A stretch of DNA of 64,000 nt from Anastrepha obliqua (Eukaryota; Arthropoda; Insecta; Diptera; Tephritidae). The stretch covers positions 19,220,044 to 19,284,043 of the forward strand of contig NC_072897.1 of the NCBI RefSeq assembly GCF_027943255.1, in the 5' to 3' direction. The position numbers and the translations under genes are program-made. Shown here in pieces: positions 10,518 to 21,816 of the stretch; position 1 is the first letter of the stretch; each line of letters starts with the position of its first letter. The notes under the pieces were generated by a model that saw only the letters and a list, made by a program, of their open reading frames with translations, was not told where the DNA came from and ran no database searches.

Positions 10518-11590
10518 TCAGAGATTCAATACCGCTGCAGAATTCCCTATATTAGGCTCTTTTCGATTCCGAATAAGCTTCTTGCAGTTCTTCTGAACAT
10601 CACTGTATCGCTCCCAGTCCTCTGCAAGGTTAGTCTTGAGGGCCCGGTTTAGAAGCTTTCTCGACTCACGCCGCAACATCTGGAGCTCTCGATTCCACCA
10701 AGTAACGTGAGTCCGGTTAGGGAGAGGTCGAATTGGACAGGCTGACTCAAAGCATTGGGTTAGGGCAGCGTTGAGTTTCTTAACAGCCGCCTCAATGGAC
10801 TGTTCTTTTCGAAGTCTTGGTGGCGCAACGTCAAGGTCCCGCAACGCCTCCCTAAACTTGTGCCAGTCTGTTTTTCTGGGGTTTCTAGAGGGCAATGGCA
10901 TTTGTGCCTCCCCGCTACACTGAAACTCAATGTACCTGTGGTCCGAGCACGAATCTTCGGCAAGGACTTTCCAGTTCTTGATTGACCACCCAAGTTTTGA
11001 GTTTGAAAGGGTTGGGTCAATCAACTCCTGCCTTCTAGCTGTTACAAAGGTTGGCTGTGAGCCCTTGTTAATATGTCTAGGCAAGAGGGCGCGATAAATG
11101 TGAATAGTCGGGAGCCCCGCCCATTGCACTTGCTGCTGTCCCAGATTGTATGCTGAGCATTAGCATCGCAACATAGGATGAGGCCCAGAGTGCGCCGCTC
11201 ACAGAACCTCACGAGACTAGTGGCCCTCCCGGTTGGTGGCCTTCCCGGGTGGTGGCCCTTCCAGAGCATCGTAAGGAAAATAAGCAGATGCAATCACAAA
11301 CTTCGACCATCCGCGTCTACCTCTGTAACACACCTCAGCCACTACCAGGTCTTGGCAACAGAATTGCTCAAGACCCGTCACAGTGAGATGGGGTGATACT
11401 ATAAGACTGGTCCTAGGTCTACTCGAACTCCTATCATACAATGACGTGGCCCCTTTCAGCGCACTTAGTCCACAAAGACGGCCCTTAAAGAACCAGGCCC
11501 ATTGCACTGCTGTTATGTGGGGTAATGTGTGCAGCTGGGTAAGCCTTCTACTTAGTAGTGCAGTAGCGGCTTTAGAATGCTGCAAGTTAA
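10518..11590 (-). pseudogene. Apurinic-like endonuclease domain of the LOA-like ORF2
   Basis: Pieces in three frames: 11585-11217 (WFFKGRLCGLSALKG, VCYRGRRGWSKFVIASAYFP), 11293-11042 (LCCDANAQHTIWDSSKCNGRG, holding the metal and phosphate-binding Asp/Asn) and 11129-10518 (LIDPTLSN, SDHRYIEF with the final Asp-His). The order and motifs are those of an APE-type LINE endonuclease. At least two frameshifts (near 11220 and 11120) break it. The tail of this segment is the linker to RT. Confidence 0.8.
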
Positions 11591-11638
11591 TCTACGTCAC
11601 CGTCAAGGTACGATAGCTACAGGAACCGTCTGAGCCAA

Positions 11639-12867
11639 TCAGTTGGCAAAGACATGGAAGCTGACCGTCCCAAAGAAGAGACGCAGACGGTTCCCGTACC
11701 GTGAGCCCATGACATCAACACTGGCCTCATCCACTCGCACCACAACAGCAGCCCCTTCCTTTCCTTCCCGGTTTTTGCTCTTGGTGTACGAGAGGACTCG
11801 CCAAAGCCTTGTGTTGATCCCCGGATTCTTAGCACGTAGACAGGATAGGACATCCGCCGTAGACAGGTCTGGATCCGGAATCCAGCAGATGGCCTTCCTG
11901 AGGGGTACACTCTCCTCGCTGTAGACTGCGAAGCGAGTGGTCCCCATGGGGGCACATTATTGACCACGGTCCTGATCCACTCGAAGTTGGCCAGAGACGC
12001 ACACGTCACCTTTATGGTGCCGTCCTTTGTCTCGTAGCCCTTCGCGTTGGCTTCAGGACCGGAGGTAATAACCTGACGCATCAGTTGACTTTTGCAGTAT
12101 TTGATTTCTGCATCCGTCATCTGATGGTCAGGCTCCAGTTTGCCAATCACAGCCACAGGTCGTGGGCCAGCAGCCTTCTCGCTATAGGATGGCTTAGTCG
12201 CACCCTTGGATGTGCGTGGGCGAAGATCCAGCTCCCCATCCTCCACTGACGAAGATTTCGCCGGGCAGACAGCTGTGCTGGAAATTTTGTCGAGGCGCCG
12301 GTAGGGACGTGGCTCAGCAGAACCTTTTCCCGCCACATTGACTGGCGCCAAGGCCGCGCTCGTACCTTGGGGGGTCGTAGCTCGGCCTTTGGCGGCAACC
12401 GCAGGGCAGGGAGGTGTGCTGCTTTCAGCCACCGTCCTTCTCCGCTTACCTCGAGAGCGAGTCAACTTGGGAGCGCCCGTGCCCATCGAGGATTCGGTAG
12501 CTTCTGTGGGTGTCACTTCCGCTGACCGAGGTCTTTTGGAAGACACAGACGCAGAAGGGCCGGCAGAGCCACATGAGTACTTCTCCCGCATGAGCCTTGC
12601 CCGCCGCTTTCTTCTCTCCCTCCTTGCCACGTTCTTCGATTTCCCGGCTTCTTTGGGAGGTCGTGCAGCCGCCGAAGAGACCTCACAACTCAGGCCCTTC
12701 GAAGCAGGGAAACGTTTCTCAAACTCTGAAGGAGAGGAGATTGGGATAGCAACCCCCGTCTCCTCCAGGATGCGCTCTCGCTCGTAGAGCCATGCCCCTG
12801 CCGCCGAAGCGGGTGGATTGCCACTTGTGTGGATTCCACCTGGAGTAATATCCTCCGTATTTTCCAT
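11639..12867 (-). pseudogene. ORF1 (gag-like) of the LOA-like LINE
   Basis: The preferred start is MENTEDITPGG at 12867, inside a longer open frame. The first ~250 residues are low-complexity and basic (RRERRKRRARLMREKY; KRSRGKRRRT-type), typical of RNA-binding ORF1 starts. A conserved part follows (DAEIKYCKSQLMRQVI, GTIKVTCASLANFEWIRTVV) and then a frameshift near 11945; the C-terminus continues in another frame (GTTRFAVYSEESVPLRKAI to FHVFAN at 11639). No CCHC motifs are seen. It would bind the element's RNA. Confidence 0.75.
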
Positions 12868-13029
12868 TACCAAGGATGGTTTTTGTTCGGGACTCCTCCA
12901 AAGCCAGTTTGGTTCGCGGTCCCTAGGGGTAAACATAAAGCAGATCCGCTCATCTGCATAAACGGCAGACTGCGGGATGCAACTAGAAGCTATTACGCTT
13001 ACGTGCTTAAAAACAAACACTTCTCATAG

Positions 13030-13390
13030 ACGTTTAAGTTACAGATCTATAAGACCCTTATAAGATCAATAGCAATGCAGGGATGTGAAACATGGTTTCT
13101 CACTACTAATATAAAAAAACTATCTCTCACGCTTTCAGCATATAATTTTTAGGTGAATTTTTATCCTGTACGAGATGGGCCTTATATAATAAAACATAAC
13201 GAAAGTGCGAATAAGACTTTCAACTTTCGCAATTTGGGCAGCAGAAAGCGTGGGCGGCCACGAAGACGGCGGGTAGACGATGTGAAAGCCGGCTGCGTAA
13301 CAAGACCGCACGAAGAAGCCATGCAATGAACCGAGACGTATGGCGCCCAACAGTAAAAGAAGATTTGGCTCACCCCAAGCTATAAGTGAT
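13030..13390 (+). pseudogene. 3' end of another RTE-like LINE
   Basis: Plus-strand codons read LQIYKTLIRSIAMQGCETWF, then FNFRNLGSRKRGRPRRR and a TETYGAQQ-type end, the C-terminal portion common to RTE-like RTs (YKTLIRP..YGxETW, GRPxxRW). It begins exactly where the LOA-like LINE's 5' end stops, so one was probably inserted into the other. Stops and frameshifts are present and the upstream RT is missing. Confidence 0.6.
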
Positions 13391-13829
13391 ATTGTTTTTC
13401 TTTGTGGGGGAGGTAGTGTTCAAAATGCCTTCGCAATTACATCGACCGTCGTCTACTGCGTCGTGCGGTGTGGCCACTAAAACGATCCCGCCTCTCCTTC
13501 TGGGGAGGCACCCTTCCCCGAACTGTTCTTTATATTACTTCGGGAGGGCCCAGAAAGGCATCCATAAAGAGCTAATTCTATTCACCCATGGGTGGGTCTC
13601 TCATATTTATAGCCAGCTTTCATGTTATAGGGTCGTCTTCTTGTTTCTCTATCTGTGCGGCTTTGCTTTGTTGCACTGTGTCAATGTTTTTTTGTCGTAG
13701 TTCGTTCTCGATGTATTTCTTTACCGCGTTCCAGCTGTCCTCTCGTTCGAGCAATTTCTTGATTATGTTGCTTGGTGCGATGTCGCCAATCTGCTCCCTC
13801 AGAGCATTTCTTTCCGCGAACCATATGTT
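13391..13829 (-). other. 3' untranslated region of the R1-clade LINE
   Basis: Non-coding tail after the C-terminal domain. Its last ~60 bases (TTTTGAACACTACCTCCCCC on the minus strand) resemble a short piece at 54700-54770, which suggests a conserved 3' end recognised by the element's own RT. Confidence 0.5.
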
Positions 13830-15562
13830 TCAACTAAAAAACGTGTGTTCAGCGTCATCGATCAACACTTCGCAGTATATGCACTTGGAATCGGTATAGG
13901 TATCTCTGGAAGTAACCGAGAGGAAATGAGTTAAGAAGTAGTTCACTTTGCGAAAGTTCCTTTGGACCAATTTGTAAATTAATGGAATAAGTTTCGCCGT
14001 CCATCTGACACTCGGTTCATCGGTCCCAGCGGCTTTGCCACCGCAGCATGGTTTGGCAACTTCGTTATGAGAGGCTAGTGATGACGTGTTTATTCTTGGA
14101 GTCCCACGCATCTTTGCATTCCCTGACCACGAGGTCGACGGGTATCTGCCCGCTGATCACAAAACTTGCTGCGCCTGAGACAGTGCGATAGGCTGAGGCC
14201 ACTCCCTGTACTTCGCCGCGGTACAGGAGAATTGAGCTTGTGGCTTGCATAATTAGCTTTCTTTTGCTCTATGTTGGCCCGCCGATGTTTACCATTAATC
14301 TACTTAGCATAGCCGTGACCTGTGCTGCTTTGGTAGCCACATGCCGTATCTGGGCCCAGAAAGTAAGCCAATCAAGTTGAATACCTAAGTATTTCATTAC
14401 TTTTTGGGTCACATATATAAGGACGTGTCGCCTATTTGCATGCTGAATTCGACTGGCATTTGACCTCGTGCTATAAGGGTCATCCTTCGTTTTATGTTTG
14501 GCGAGTTCCAGGCCGTGGTTCGCAAGCCATATTTGCGTCCTTATCATGACGCTTCCTTCTAGCGCCCTCAGTGTCCTGAGCTGGTATGACCGCCGCTATA
14601 TCGCTATATCGCCCTCCCACTAGATATGTATCTTAGGATATTTCTTTACTCAATATCATCGTAGCTCAGATTCCAGAGATCAGGGCCGAGAATAGATCCT
14701 TGAGCTGCGCCAGACGCTACCGCTTTTGTTTTTTGGCCATCTGGGGTGTCGTACAGCAGTCAGCGCTCACCCAGGAAGCTCTGGGGAATCTTTAGCATGT
14801 ATGCAGGGATTCAAACAGGCGTTTCGTACATTGAGCGTTACCAGGTCGGTGATGCGGTTCGGGTAGTGGCGTCTGCGTTGAGCGCTGGTTTCCACTTTCT
14901 CTATTGCGCCAAGGGTTGATTTTCCACGTCGGAAACCGTATTGCCTTGATGACAATCCTCCTGCTCTCTCAACAGACTCTGCAAATCTGGGATGTTTAAG
15001 TTTCTCAAGTAATTTCCCGGCGCTGTCCAACAAAGCGGACGCCAAGCTGACGGTTACGCTGGGTCACCTTTACCCTTACTGATCGGCATCAGTTTCTTTA
15101 TTTTTCACAGCTTAGGGAAGATGCCTTGAGATGCCATCTGGGCCTGGAGCTTTGTTTCTTTTCAGGCTTCTTATCGCGGTTTTAAGCTCTTTCTCGGTGA
15201 AGAGTGGGAACATCTCGTAACCTTGGGGATATCGGTCCCCGCGCAGCACAGGGTGCGTGAGGAACAGTCTGTCCACAATTTTGCTGATAGCATCACTATC
15301 TAGATATACGGTTGTGGAGTTGGCGTTTAGCTTCCTCATTCGAATTTTATAGCCCAGACCCCAAGGGTTGCTATTTAGATCCCTTCAAAGTTCCTCCCAT
15401 TTTGCCTTCTTACAGGCGATAATTCCTTGCTTCGGCTTTCGAAATTTCTGAAATCAGCAGCTTCCGCCTCTGCTTCTCTATTTCGTCTGGCTGTGGTGCA
15501 CCATTTCCTATTATCGAAACAGTTCTTCTGAGCTCCGCGATTTCTGATGTCCACCAAAATAC
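13830..15562 (-). pseudogene. RT and C-terminal domain of the R1-clade LINE
   Basis: Readable blocks from upstream to downstream: VFWWTSEIAELRRT (endonuclease-RT linker), NSNPWGLGYKIRMRKL, LKRNKAPGPDGI (RT motif 0/1), RQYGFRRGKSTLGAIE, then LGIQLDWLTFWAQIRH, the SILLYRGEV and ASAYRTVSGAA thumb, and the Cys/His tail KCIYCEVLIDDAEHTFF. The order and motifs are those of R1-clade ORF2. The catalytic FADD region lies in the 14560-14770 gap and is not readable. At least five frameshifts or deletions are present. Confidence 0.75.
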
Positions 15563-15880
15563 AGGTCGTCTTCTTGAGTGTGGAGCAGACGCACAGAAAG
15601 TGGTCCGCCGGCTCATTCTCCTCTTCCCGCAAAGTGCACTGTTTGAGATGCTCACCTTTTCTATGTGCTATGCCCATAGAAAGTGGCCCGTCATGAGTCC
15701 AACCAGCCTCCTACAGTCCCTTCTGTGTAGTGACAGGAGGAACTGCGACAGTCGGTCGAACATGACAGGTAATATCAGTTTTGTCGATCTGGAGCCTCTC
15801 TCTGCCTTCCAAGCTCGCTTTTGGGTTAGAGAAACTCGTTTGCTAACCGTGGCCTTGCTGGCTACATCTCCCATTCGCTT
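15563..15880 (-). mobile_element. Patch of LOA-like LINE (RNase H end) inside the R1-clade element
   Basis: The codons ATVSKRV, KAERGSRSTKLILPVMFDRL, SLHRRDCRRLVGLMTGHFL and EPADHFLCVCS match the C-terminal part of the LOA-like LINE at about 8720-9045 on the same strand. Upstream (above 15880) the sequence is R1-type ORF1, downstream (below 15563) it is R1-type endonuclease linker. The patch therefore replaces the end of ORF1 and most of the endonuclease. Confidence 0.75.
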
Positions 15881-16573
15881 AGGGTTCGTCGTCGCAGAGG
15901 AGGGAGTATCTGTTATTTGTTGGATGGCAGTGTTCTTTCGGGGGTTCGAGAGTGCCTTCTGTCTGCTGTTGCCTTCCACGAACGTCTGTAGTTCAGCGTT
16001 ACGTCAGCAGCTCAGCCATTCTGGATACTCCAGCTTTAAGTTCGTTGCTAGTGTTCTTTTGACGTATGAACGCCTTCTGCACAGATCACCAGCACACGTT
16101 GGGAGATCGCATCTTCCTCCAACCCCTAATGTTTTTTATTAGCTCGAGCCGAGGAGACATTTCAATAGCGTCGGTTGACGCGCTCTCCTTTGTGGGGATT
16201 GTTTCTGTATTTCCATTCGCTGGAATGGGAGTGTCGAGCCGTTCTGCCGCTGCAAGAGTGCTGGTTGGTGTATACTGCGCTGATTGTAACCCTCCATGGC
16301 GGTAATGGAGGCATCCTTCATCTGAATGCTGATGTTACTGTTCCCATTCCCGTTTGCGCGGCTATCAGTTTTGACATTTTTGAACGCAGTGCGTGCTGGT
16401 CCGCTTCCAGCTGCATTAAGGTTTGATGCGTTCTTTGCCGTCAGGGATCTTAGCAGTAAACCGCGTTTTCTGAAGGCTGCTCTTGAATCCACCTTTTCAT
16501 TTCGACGATCTCTGATTCCTTCTTCTGTGTTGTGCGCGGTAATTTTTTTTAGATTTTGTGAATTCATAATCAA
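15881..16573 (-). pseudogene. ORF1 N-terminal part of the R1-clade LINE
   Basis: The 144-codon frame from 16573 starts MIMNSQNLKKITAHN and is rich in Lys, Arg, Asn and Ser. A second frame gives VQKAFIRQKNTSNELKAGVS, which matches the conserved ORF1 motif seen in R1-clade elements, before reaching the LOA patch. The zinc-knuckle end is absent. Confidence 0.55.
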
Positions 16574-17100
16574 TTCTATTGAGTCCCGACTTCAGGCCGC
16601 TATCCTTACACGAAAGTGCAGTTTCCCTGGTTGTCCCCATGGTTATCTATGCGAGCAGGGAGGCTATGCGAGGGTTGACTCTACGCTTCATGGGCAATAG
16701 AGTTCAGAGCCAGGACAGGCCCTAGTCAGGATTTCTCAACTGAGCCTGCACCACCAACTTAATGGTGACATGTAAGGAACGTACCCGAAGGATTGCCAGA
16801 GTTTTAACGCGACGGAGGCGATAGTAGCATTAGTCTATCAGGCGTTTCGGTGAGGTGTCACCCCCCTGTACTGAGGTGATAGAATACTACTTTCATCAGC
16901 CCATAGACTAGAATAAGCAGCATCTTACTGGTCTCGATCCTGATGAGCTTTACAGCCCTGCCGCTAGAGGTACTCGGGGTTTATGAGGCCTTTCGCGCCG
17001 AGCCCCTTCCTCTCCGGCCGGATTTTAGTCTCCTCTTACGACAGGTACGCCTTACCGCAGATGTATTCTTTCCCACAACCCGCTGGGGGAGCTATAAGTG
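16574..17100 (-). promoter_or_regulatory. 5' untranslated/internal promoter region of an R1-clade LINE
   Basis: About 500 bp that align in patches with 52908-53690. Non-LTR elements of this type start transcription from such internal 5' regions; no core promoter element was pinned down. Note the conserved block around GCGAGCAGGGAGGCTATGCG. Confidence 0.5.
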
Positions 17101-17370
17101 ATATGATGATGATGACGAATGCGAAGATAATTTCTTTAAAACGTGTGTTTTTCAGTAGTGGAAGTTATTTATCCTTTCAGGGAGAATAAAAAACATTTAA
17201 GAGGTGAATAACGGGTTGAGAAATAGTAAAAAAAAATGTCTGATAAAACTTATTTACATAGGTATATTCATTACAGAACGTTTTTTAGATGTATTTCAAA
17301 TTATTTAAGTTAGTTTCGTACATATTTGGAGTCTCATAATAATATATATTTGCACTTCTGTAACCATTCC

Positions 17371-17505
17371 ACCATAGTCGAATGAGTTGGTGCGCGACTA
17401 CCATGCGGGAGTGCATAGGTTCGAATCTCCGTACATGGCACAGCAAAACTAAACAGTTTTTCTAATAGCGGTCGACCGTTGGCAGGCAATGCCAAAATTC
17501 TCTGT
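17371..17505 (+). mobile_element. tRNA-derived SINE, diverged partial copy
   Basis: Contains an A-box-like TAGTCGAATGAG (about 17375) and a B-box GGTTCGAATCTCC (about 17418), then the family body (TTTTTCTAATAGCGGTCG, GGCAGGCAATGCC). It is the most diverged of the five copies and lacks the 3' half and TA tail. It sits at the end of the BEL/Pao remnant. Confidence 0.7.
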
Positions 17506-19850
17506 CTAGGTCTGCTGGATTACTGATACAGGAGACACGCCGCAACGTAGCGTTGCTGACGTGTTTAAGGATCTTGGCCGTTCTATTTGCCAAGTACGTT
17601 TTCTATACCCATGGTGATTTTTGCATCCAGGCTGGAACAACTGAGGAATCAGTCCTCAATATTAAATCATAAATTGGAAGATCGACTTGGTATCGGATAG
17701 GATTTATTAATTTTGAGAGGAGGACTGCGCCGCAAAGTTCTGACCGTGGTAGAGCAACGGTTTGTAAAGGTGCAACTTTGCTTTTTGTTGTGAGTAAATG
17801 TGAAGCTATTGAGGTTTCGCTGTGTTAAACCCTCGAATATCCGCAGGCGCGGTGGGCTTTTTAGAGGCGTCAGAAAATCTATGGGTTGGTTTATCCGGAG
17901 TGAATTGTACCCATCGTGGTATATTAATGTATGCGATTGCAGTGAGATATTTCCGGAAAGATTTAAGGAATGAATTGGGTTTGACAGTTTCATCCCGTTT
18001 GTGCCTTCCAATCAGAGTTGTTGGAGCAGGATTTTTGCTACTATCATTATTATTATGAAAAACTTTCGCGACTGAGGGAAATATTTGTCGCTTAGTGGAT
18101 GAAAATAGGTCAGGTATGTTTTTCAGCAGAGTTTCGCGGTTTGCTGAGAAATCGATTTGGTGGCTGAGTCTAAGTTGTGTTCGCCTGAGAGAATATCGTC
18201 AACGTATATTTGGTTGACTACAATTTCGGAAAATTGTGGGAATTTTTCAACTGAGTCTTTGGATAATTGCTGGAGCATTCGAATAGCCTAAGTTAGGACC
18301 GAACATCACTGTTTTGAGTTTAAAATCGTCTAATACACTTTAGGGAGACCTACGATATATAATTCCTGATCTTTATCATGAATATATTTCTGATGATACA
18401 TTTTTTCAATATCGACAATGAAAACATATTTCTATAGACGCCATTTGAGGATTACGAGTGTATGTAATACGTCATTAAGTGATAGACCGGAGTGCGATTG
18501 TCGAGATGAATTAAAAACTACTCGTACTTTTGTAGTTTTGCTATCAGGTTTTATCACAGCGTGAACATTTGAGTACATGGTTTTGAGTTGTTCTCTCTTC
18601 TCGATGCCGCCTTCTATACTGAGATATTGTTGCTGATCTGCAGGCCTAGATTGCCTTAGTCCATTGAGTTGAGGAATGAGGTGTTTTTGTAGAAACACTT
18701 GTAGAGTTCCTCCCAAATTTTGTCATCGCCTGTGATAATGGGATTCGATGACACTTCCGTTTGCTCCTAAAATCGTTTGAGTAGGTCGCCTAAGGAGTCT
18801 GCTGAACTTTTAACTACCAGTGTCGATAATGTCGAAACTTTTTCAGTATCTACCCAAAAAATAGATTTTTGAGTTAGTAAACTACCGCTAACGTTGCTTT
18901 TGAGTCATGGAATCTGAATTTTCGTTAGAATGTCACTTCCTATTACCATATCTACATTGGCGGTGGCCAAGCAGTTGGGATCTGCTAGAGGCCGTGAAGA
19001 GTATCCCTGGAGGTCAACGTGTGCCACACTGCATGATGGCAAAAAGTGAGTTAGTTGTGGTAGTATTACTTGTATTGCGTTATAGGTATTACTTCATTAG
19101 GCAGCTTTTGGTTGCGTTCTGGGCTGTTCGTCCTCCCATTTCTAGAGTTTCGTAATTCAACTATATTTTGAGTAGACCAAGTAATCTCAGCACACGAGAA
19201 GTTACAAAGGTTTTTTGAGATCTCTGGTCTATAAACGCGCAAACTTAAGTTGTTTCCCCTTTGTGGAATAATTGTTTTCTCTTTTGGGGCTGAGATTCGT
19301 TCTCTATTAAGATAGAAGTGTAAGAGCACCTTATTATTGTCGCTCAGAGATGCATTTGTTTCTGCATGACCTTTCTTGTTCCATATGCACTTGGCTGTAA
19401 CTTAGTTTTTTGCAGTATTTGATTTTTCCAGGGCTTGGGCCTCAATTGTTGTGGCCTGCTTTGAGGCATTGCGGCCTTCGATGGGTGGTGAAGAAATTAA
19501 TGGGGTCGCTTTCTGCAATATACGCAAGTGAAATTATTGCCACATTCATTCTTTGTGTGTGTGTGTGAGCATATTTTTTAAAATAATTGTGTTCTTTGAC
19601 AAACTTACTCCGATCGTAAATGGATAACTCTTTAGATTTCACAACACAGTTCATCAAAGAGTGATTAGTGTTACATTATTTGCACGTAGCTGATCACTTT
19701 GGTTCAGTGAGAAAGGAGTTGGTTTTGCTACTAAAATTGAACCTCTGAGGGCTACTGCTAGTGATCGTGAGGTGAAACTGGGTTGAGGGTGTTTTTGGTG
19801 AAGAACTGTTTCATTTCGAATCTGAGATATTGCTCCCATAACGCAAGAGT
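17506..19850 (-). mobile_element. Decayed BEL/Pao LTR retrotransposon (internal part only)
   Basis: Minus-strand codons give a BEL-type pol order: a gag/protease region (19850-18730; LLHFYLNRERISAPKEKTI), RT with [18 protein letters not shown] and SLNDVLH (18560-18450), the catalytic NQIYVDDILSGEH near 18230-18190, and an RNase H region ([31 protein letters not shown]; 17790-17640). The YVDD motif is intact but stops and frameshifts occur about every 50-100 codons. No LTRs or integrase were found. A (GT)n run lies at 19553-19567. Confidence 0.8.
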
Positions 19851-20038
19851 TAGCTATGGAATGAATTCGATCACAAATAATAAATAATAATAGTTAAGTA
19901 AATTTTAAGTATAATCATGCAGGGCTAAACAAATCCAAACATATGTATTTTAAGAATAACAAAAGATAAACATGTTTTCCTAAACAACAAACAAAGAAAC
20001 TAATATACAAGTCGTGTACCTAAAACAGTAAGATGAGG
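19851..20038. other. AT-rich spacer
   Basis: No feature recognised between the BEL/Pao remnant and the next transposon. Confidence 0.4.
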
Positions 20039-20040
20039 TA

Positions 20041-20953
20041 CAGGGTGGGCCATATAGCGTTTGCTTTTTGAACCACCTATTTTTTTGAAAATGGTAGCAC
20101 AAATGACATGTCAAATGTGTTCATAATTTACTTAAAGGCTTGACATTTACGAAATAGGACGCTATACGCTTGAACAAAATTGGGAAATATTGAAAATCTA
20201 TTTCCAAAGTGGTGAGTCTTGTTCTTCTTTTCTGATTTTCACATCGGTGGCTACGTCAATAAGCAAAATTGTTGGATTTGGGGCTCAGAAAATTCACACG
20301 TTACTGTAGAGAAGCAAATGCATCCACAACGTGTCACTGTTTGGTGAGGTTTTTGGTCTGGCGGCATCATCGGGCCATTTTTTTTCGAAAATGAGCGAAG
20401 AGCCGCGGTTACAGTAAATGGCGAGCGTTACCGTGATATGCTCAACGAGTTGTTTCCAAAAATTGGAGATGATGACATGAACGACGTTTGGTTAGGATGT
20501 TACAACATTAGGATGGTGCAACTTGTCATACTGCCAAAGTTACACTCGAACTTTTGGCTACCGTTTTTGAAAACCGAATAATCAGCCGAAATTCCGATAT
20601 CAATTGGCCGCCTCGGAGCTGTGATTTAAGCCCGTTGGACTATTTTTTGTGGGGAGCCGTTAAGGACAAATGCTATGCGAACTATCCAGAGAAGATTGAT
20701 GCTTTAAAACACGAAATCGAAGATGTCATTCATTAAACTGGAGCCCAAACCATCGAAAATGTGTTTAGAAATTGGGTTGATCGGATCGCCTACTGTAAAG
20801 CCAGTCGTGGTAGTCATTTGAACGATATTATTTTTCATTCATAAATGACAATGTTCAATCTTCAAAAAAAAAGAAAAAACAGTTTGAAAAAATATTGATT
20901 AGTGGTTTTTTTTATAGCCGATTCAAAAAGAAAATTTTACATGGCCCACCCTA
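20041..20953 (+). mobile_element. Internally deleted IS630-like transposon with intact ends
   Basis: The ends are inverted repeats of AGGGTGGGCCATRTA followed by weaker similarity (TTTTTGAAYC), and both are flanked by TA (20039-20040 and 20954-20955), the target of this superfamily. Inside, N-terminal codons (TLEQNWEILKIYFQSGES) are joined to the catalytic domain (GGYVNKQNCW, QRVTVW, GGIIGPFFF, WPPRSCDLSPLDYFLWGAVK), so the DNA-binding middle is missing. Stops break the rest. It is a different family from the copies at 1 and 24.1 kb but belongs to the same lineage. Intact ends mean it could be cut out by a transposase supplied elsewhere. Confidence 0.85.
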
Positions 20954-21026
20954 TATTTATAAGTATAAATATGTACGACTGTCCAGTATGTTGGCAGTCA
21001 GCTCAGTATTAACATAGTGTTAAGAA

Positions 21027-21083
21027 CTTCTTCTTCTTCTTAATTAGCGCTATAACCGCTTACGCGATTTTGGCCGAGTTTAA
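21027..21083 (-). repeat. 3' tail of the RTE-like LINE
   Basis: Minus strand: AACTCGGCCAAAATCGCG, then AATTAAGAAGAAGAAGAAG. The (AAG)n tail equals that of the plus-strand copy ending at 7806. It is separated from the body of the LINE by the MITE at 21084-21812. Confidence 0.8.
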
Positions 21084-21812
21084 GGGGGGGGTAGGGTTAC
21101 AAAATCGAAATTTTTTTTCTTCACTCATCTTATAGTAAATGATTTCAAGAATGTTGTGTCAAAATTTTAAGTGGATCGGAGCAGAACTCTCAAAGTTATA
21201 GCCTTTGTAGGCACTCTACCTCGAATGCGGAGCATCGATAATTTCTCAGAGTCATTTTTTCAAACGCGTTTTTCCCGAAACGACTTCTTAAAAGTCGGTG
21301 CCAATCACAACTCCGAAACTATTCAACCGATTCTTTTCAAATTTGGCACACGTTTTCTAAATCAAAAATACCTCCCCCCTACACTGCTTTTTTTTTATTT
21401 TTTGTTTTTTAAGGTTGTTTTTCACTTACAAATATGGCGAAATTTTTCGCCAAAAATGCTCGTTTTACGTTTTTTTGCCACCAAAACTACAAAAATGAAA
21501 AAAAAAAGTTTTTAATAATGTAGGGGGGAGCATTACGTCATACTTTAACTGAAAAATTCGACTTTTTTGGTTTCAGATGATTCTACGACGAATGCCGATT
21601 GGCACCGCAGAGCACCTCTCGAAAAACATATCTCCAAAAAAACTCTGTCATGGGCTTATTTGTCAATATTTTATTATTAATTTTTTTTTTAAAACTTATT
21701 GAAAAGATGTACAATAACATGTAACTGATTTTATTAAAGTATCTTAAGCCATATTTCTGTAAAAAATTCACAAAAAAAGTGTTTTTTTTTAGCGCTAAAC
21801 CCTACCTCCCCC
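21084..21812. mobile_element. TTAA-flanked MITE (piggyBac-type target) inside the RTE-like LINE
   Basis: A 729-bp insert bounded by TTAA on both sides (21080-21083 and 21813-21816). Removing it and one TTAA restores the LINE sequence GAGTTTAACAAAGC seen in the plus-strand copy near 7770-7780. Its ends are imperfect inverted repeats: GGGGGGGGTAGGGTT at the left, and GGGGGAGGTAGGGTTTAGCG when the right end is reversed. A TTAA target duplication is characteristic of piggyBac-type transposases. The interior is A/T-run-rich and I see no transposase. Confidence 0.85.
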
Positions 21813-21816
21813 TTAA

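Larger units (their letters stand above)
8553..13030 (-). mobile_element. LOA-like LINE, nearly full length but internally deleted
   Basis: On the minus strand: ORF1 (from 12867), endonuclease, RT remnant, RNase H and C-terminal zinc-like region, then a T-rich run at 8552-8577 on the plus strand that is the poly(A) tail. A LINE with an RNase H after RT fits the LOA/I group. The region is much GC-richer than its neighbours. Several frameshifts and the loss of the RT core make it inactive. Confidence 0.85.
13391..17100 (-). mobile_element. R1-clade LINE, mosaic and internally deleted
   Basis: Minus-strand order: 5' untranslated region (17100-16574), ORF1 N-terminal part, a patch of LOA-like sequence, end of the endonuclease linker, RT and C-terminal domain, and 3' untranslated sequence ending near 13391. 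The 5' region aligns with that of the R1-clade element at 48.4-53.7 kb (shared GCAGGGAGG, ATGCGAGGGTTGAC, AGTTTTAACG). The C-terminal part is a different subfamily from that element. ORF1's zinc knuckles and nearly all of the endonuclease are missing. Confidence 0.75.

Noticed and set aside
11617..13020. A 467-codon cellular gene
   Set aside because: It is ORF1 of a LINE: followed by endonuclease, RT and RNase H on the same strand, and the last ~100 codons are in the wrong frame after a frameshift near 11945.
21171..21515. Gene inside the TTAA-flanked MITE
   Set aside because: The frame is dominated by A/T-run translation (poly-Phe/Lys) and shows no transposase motif.
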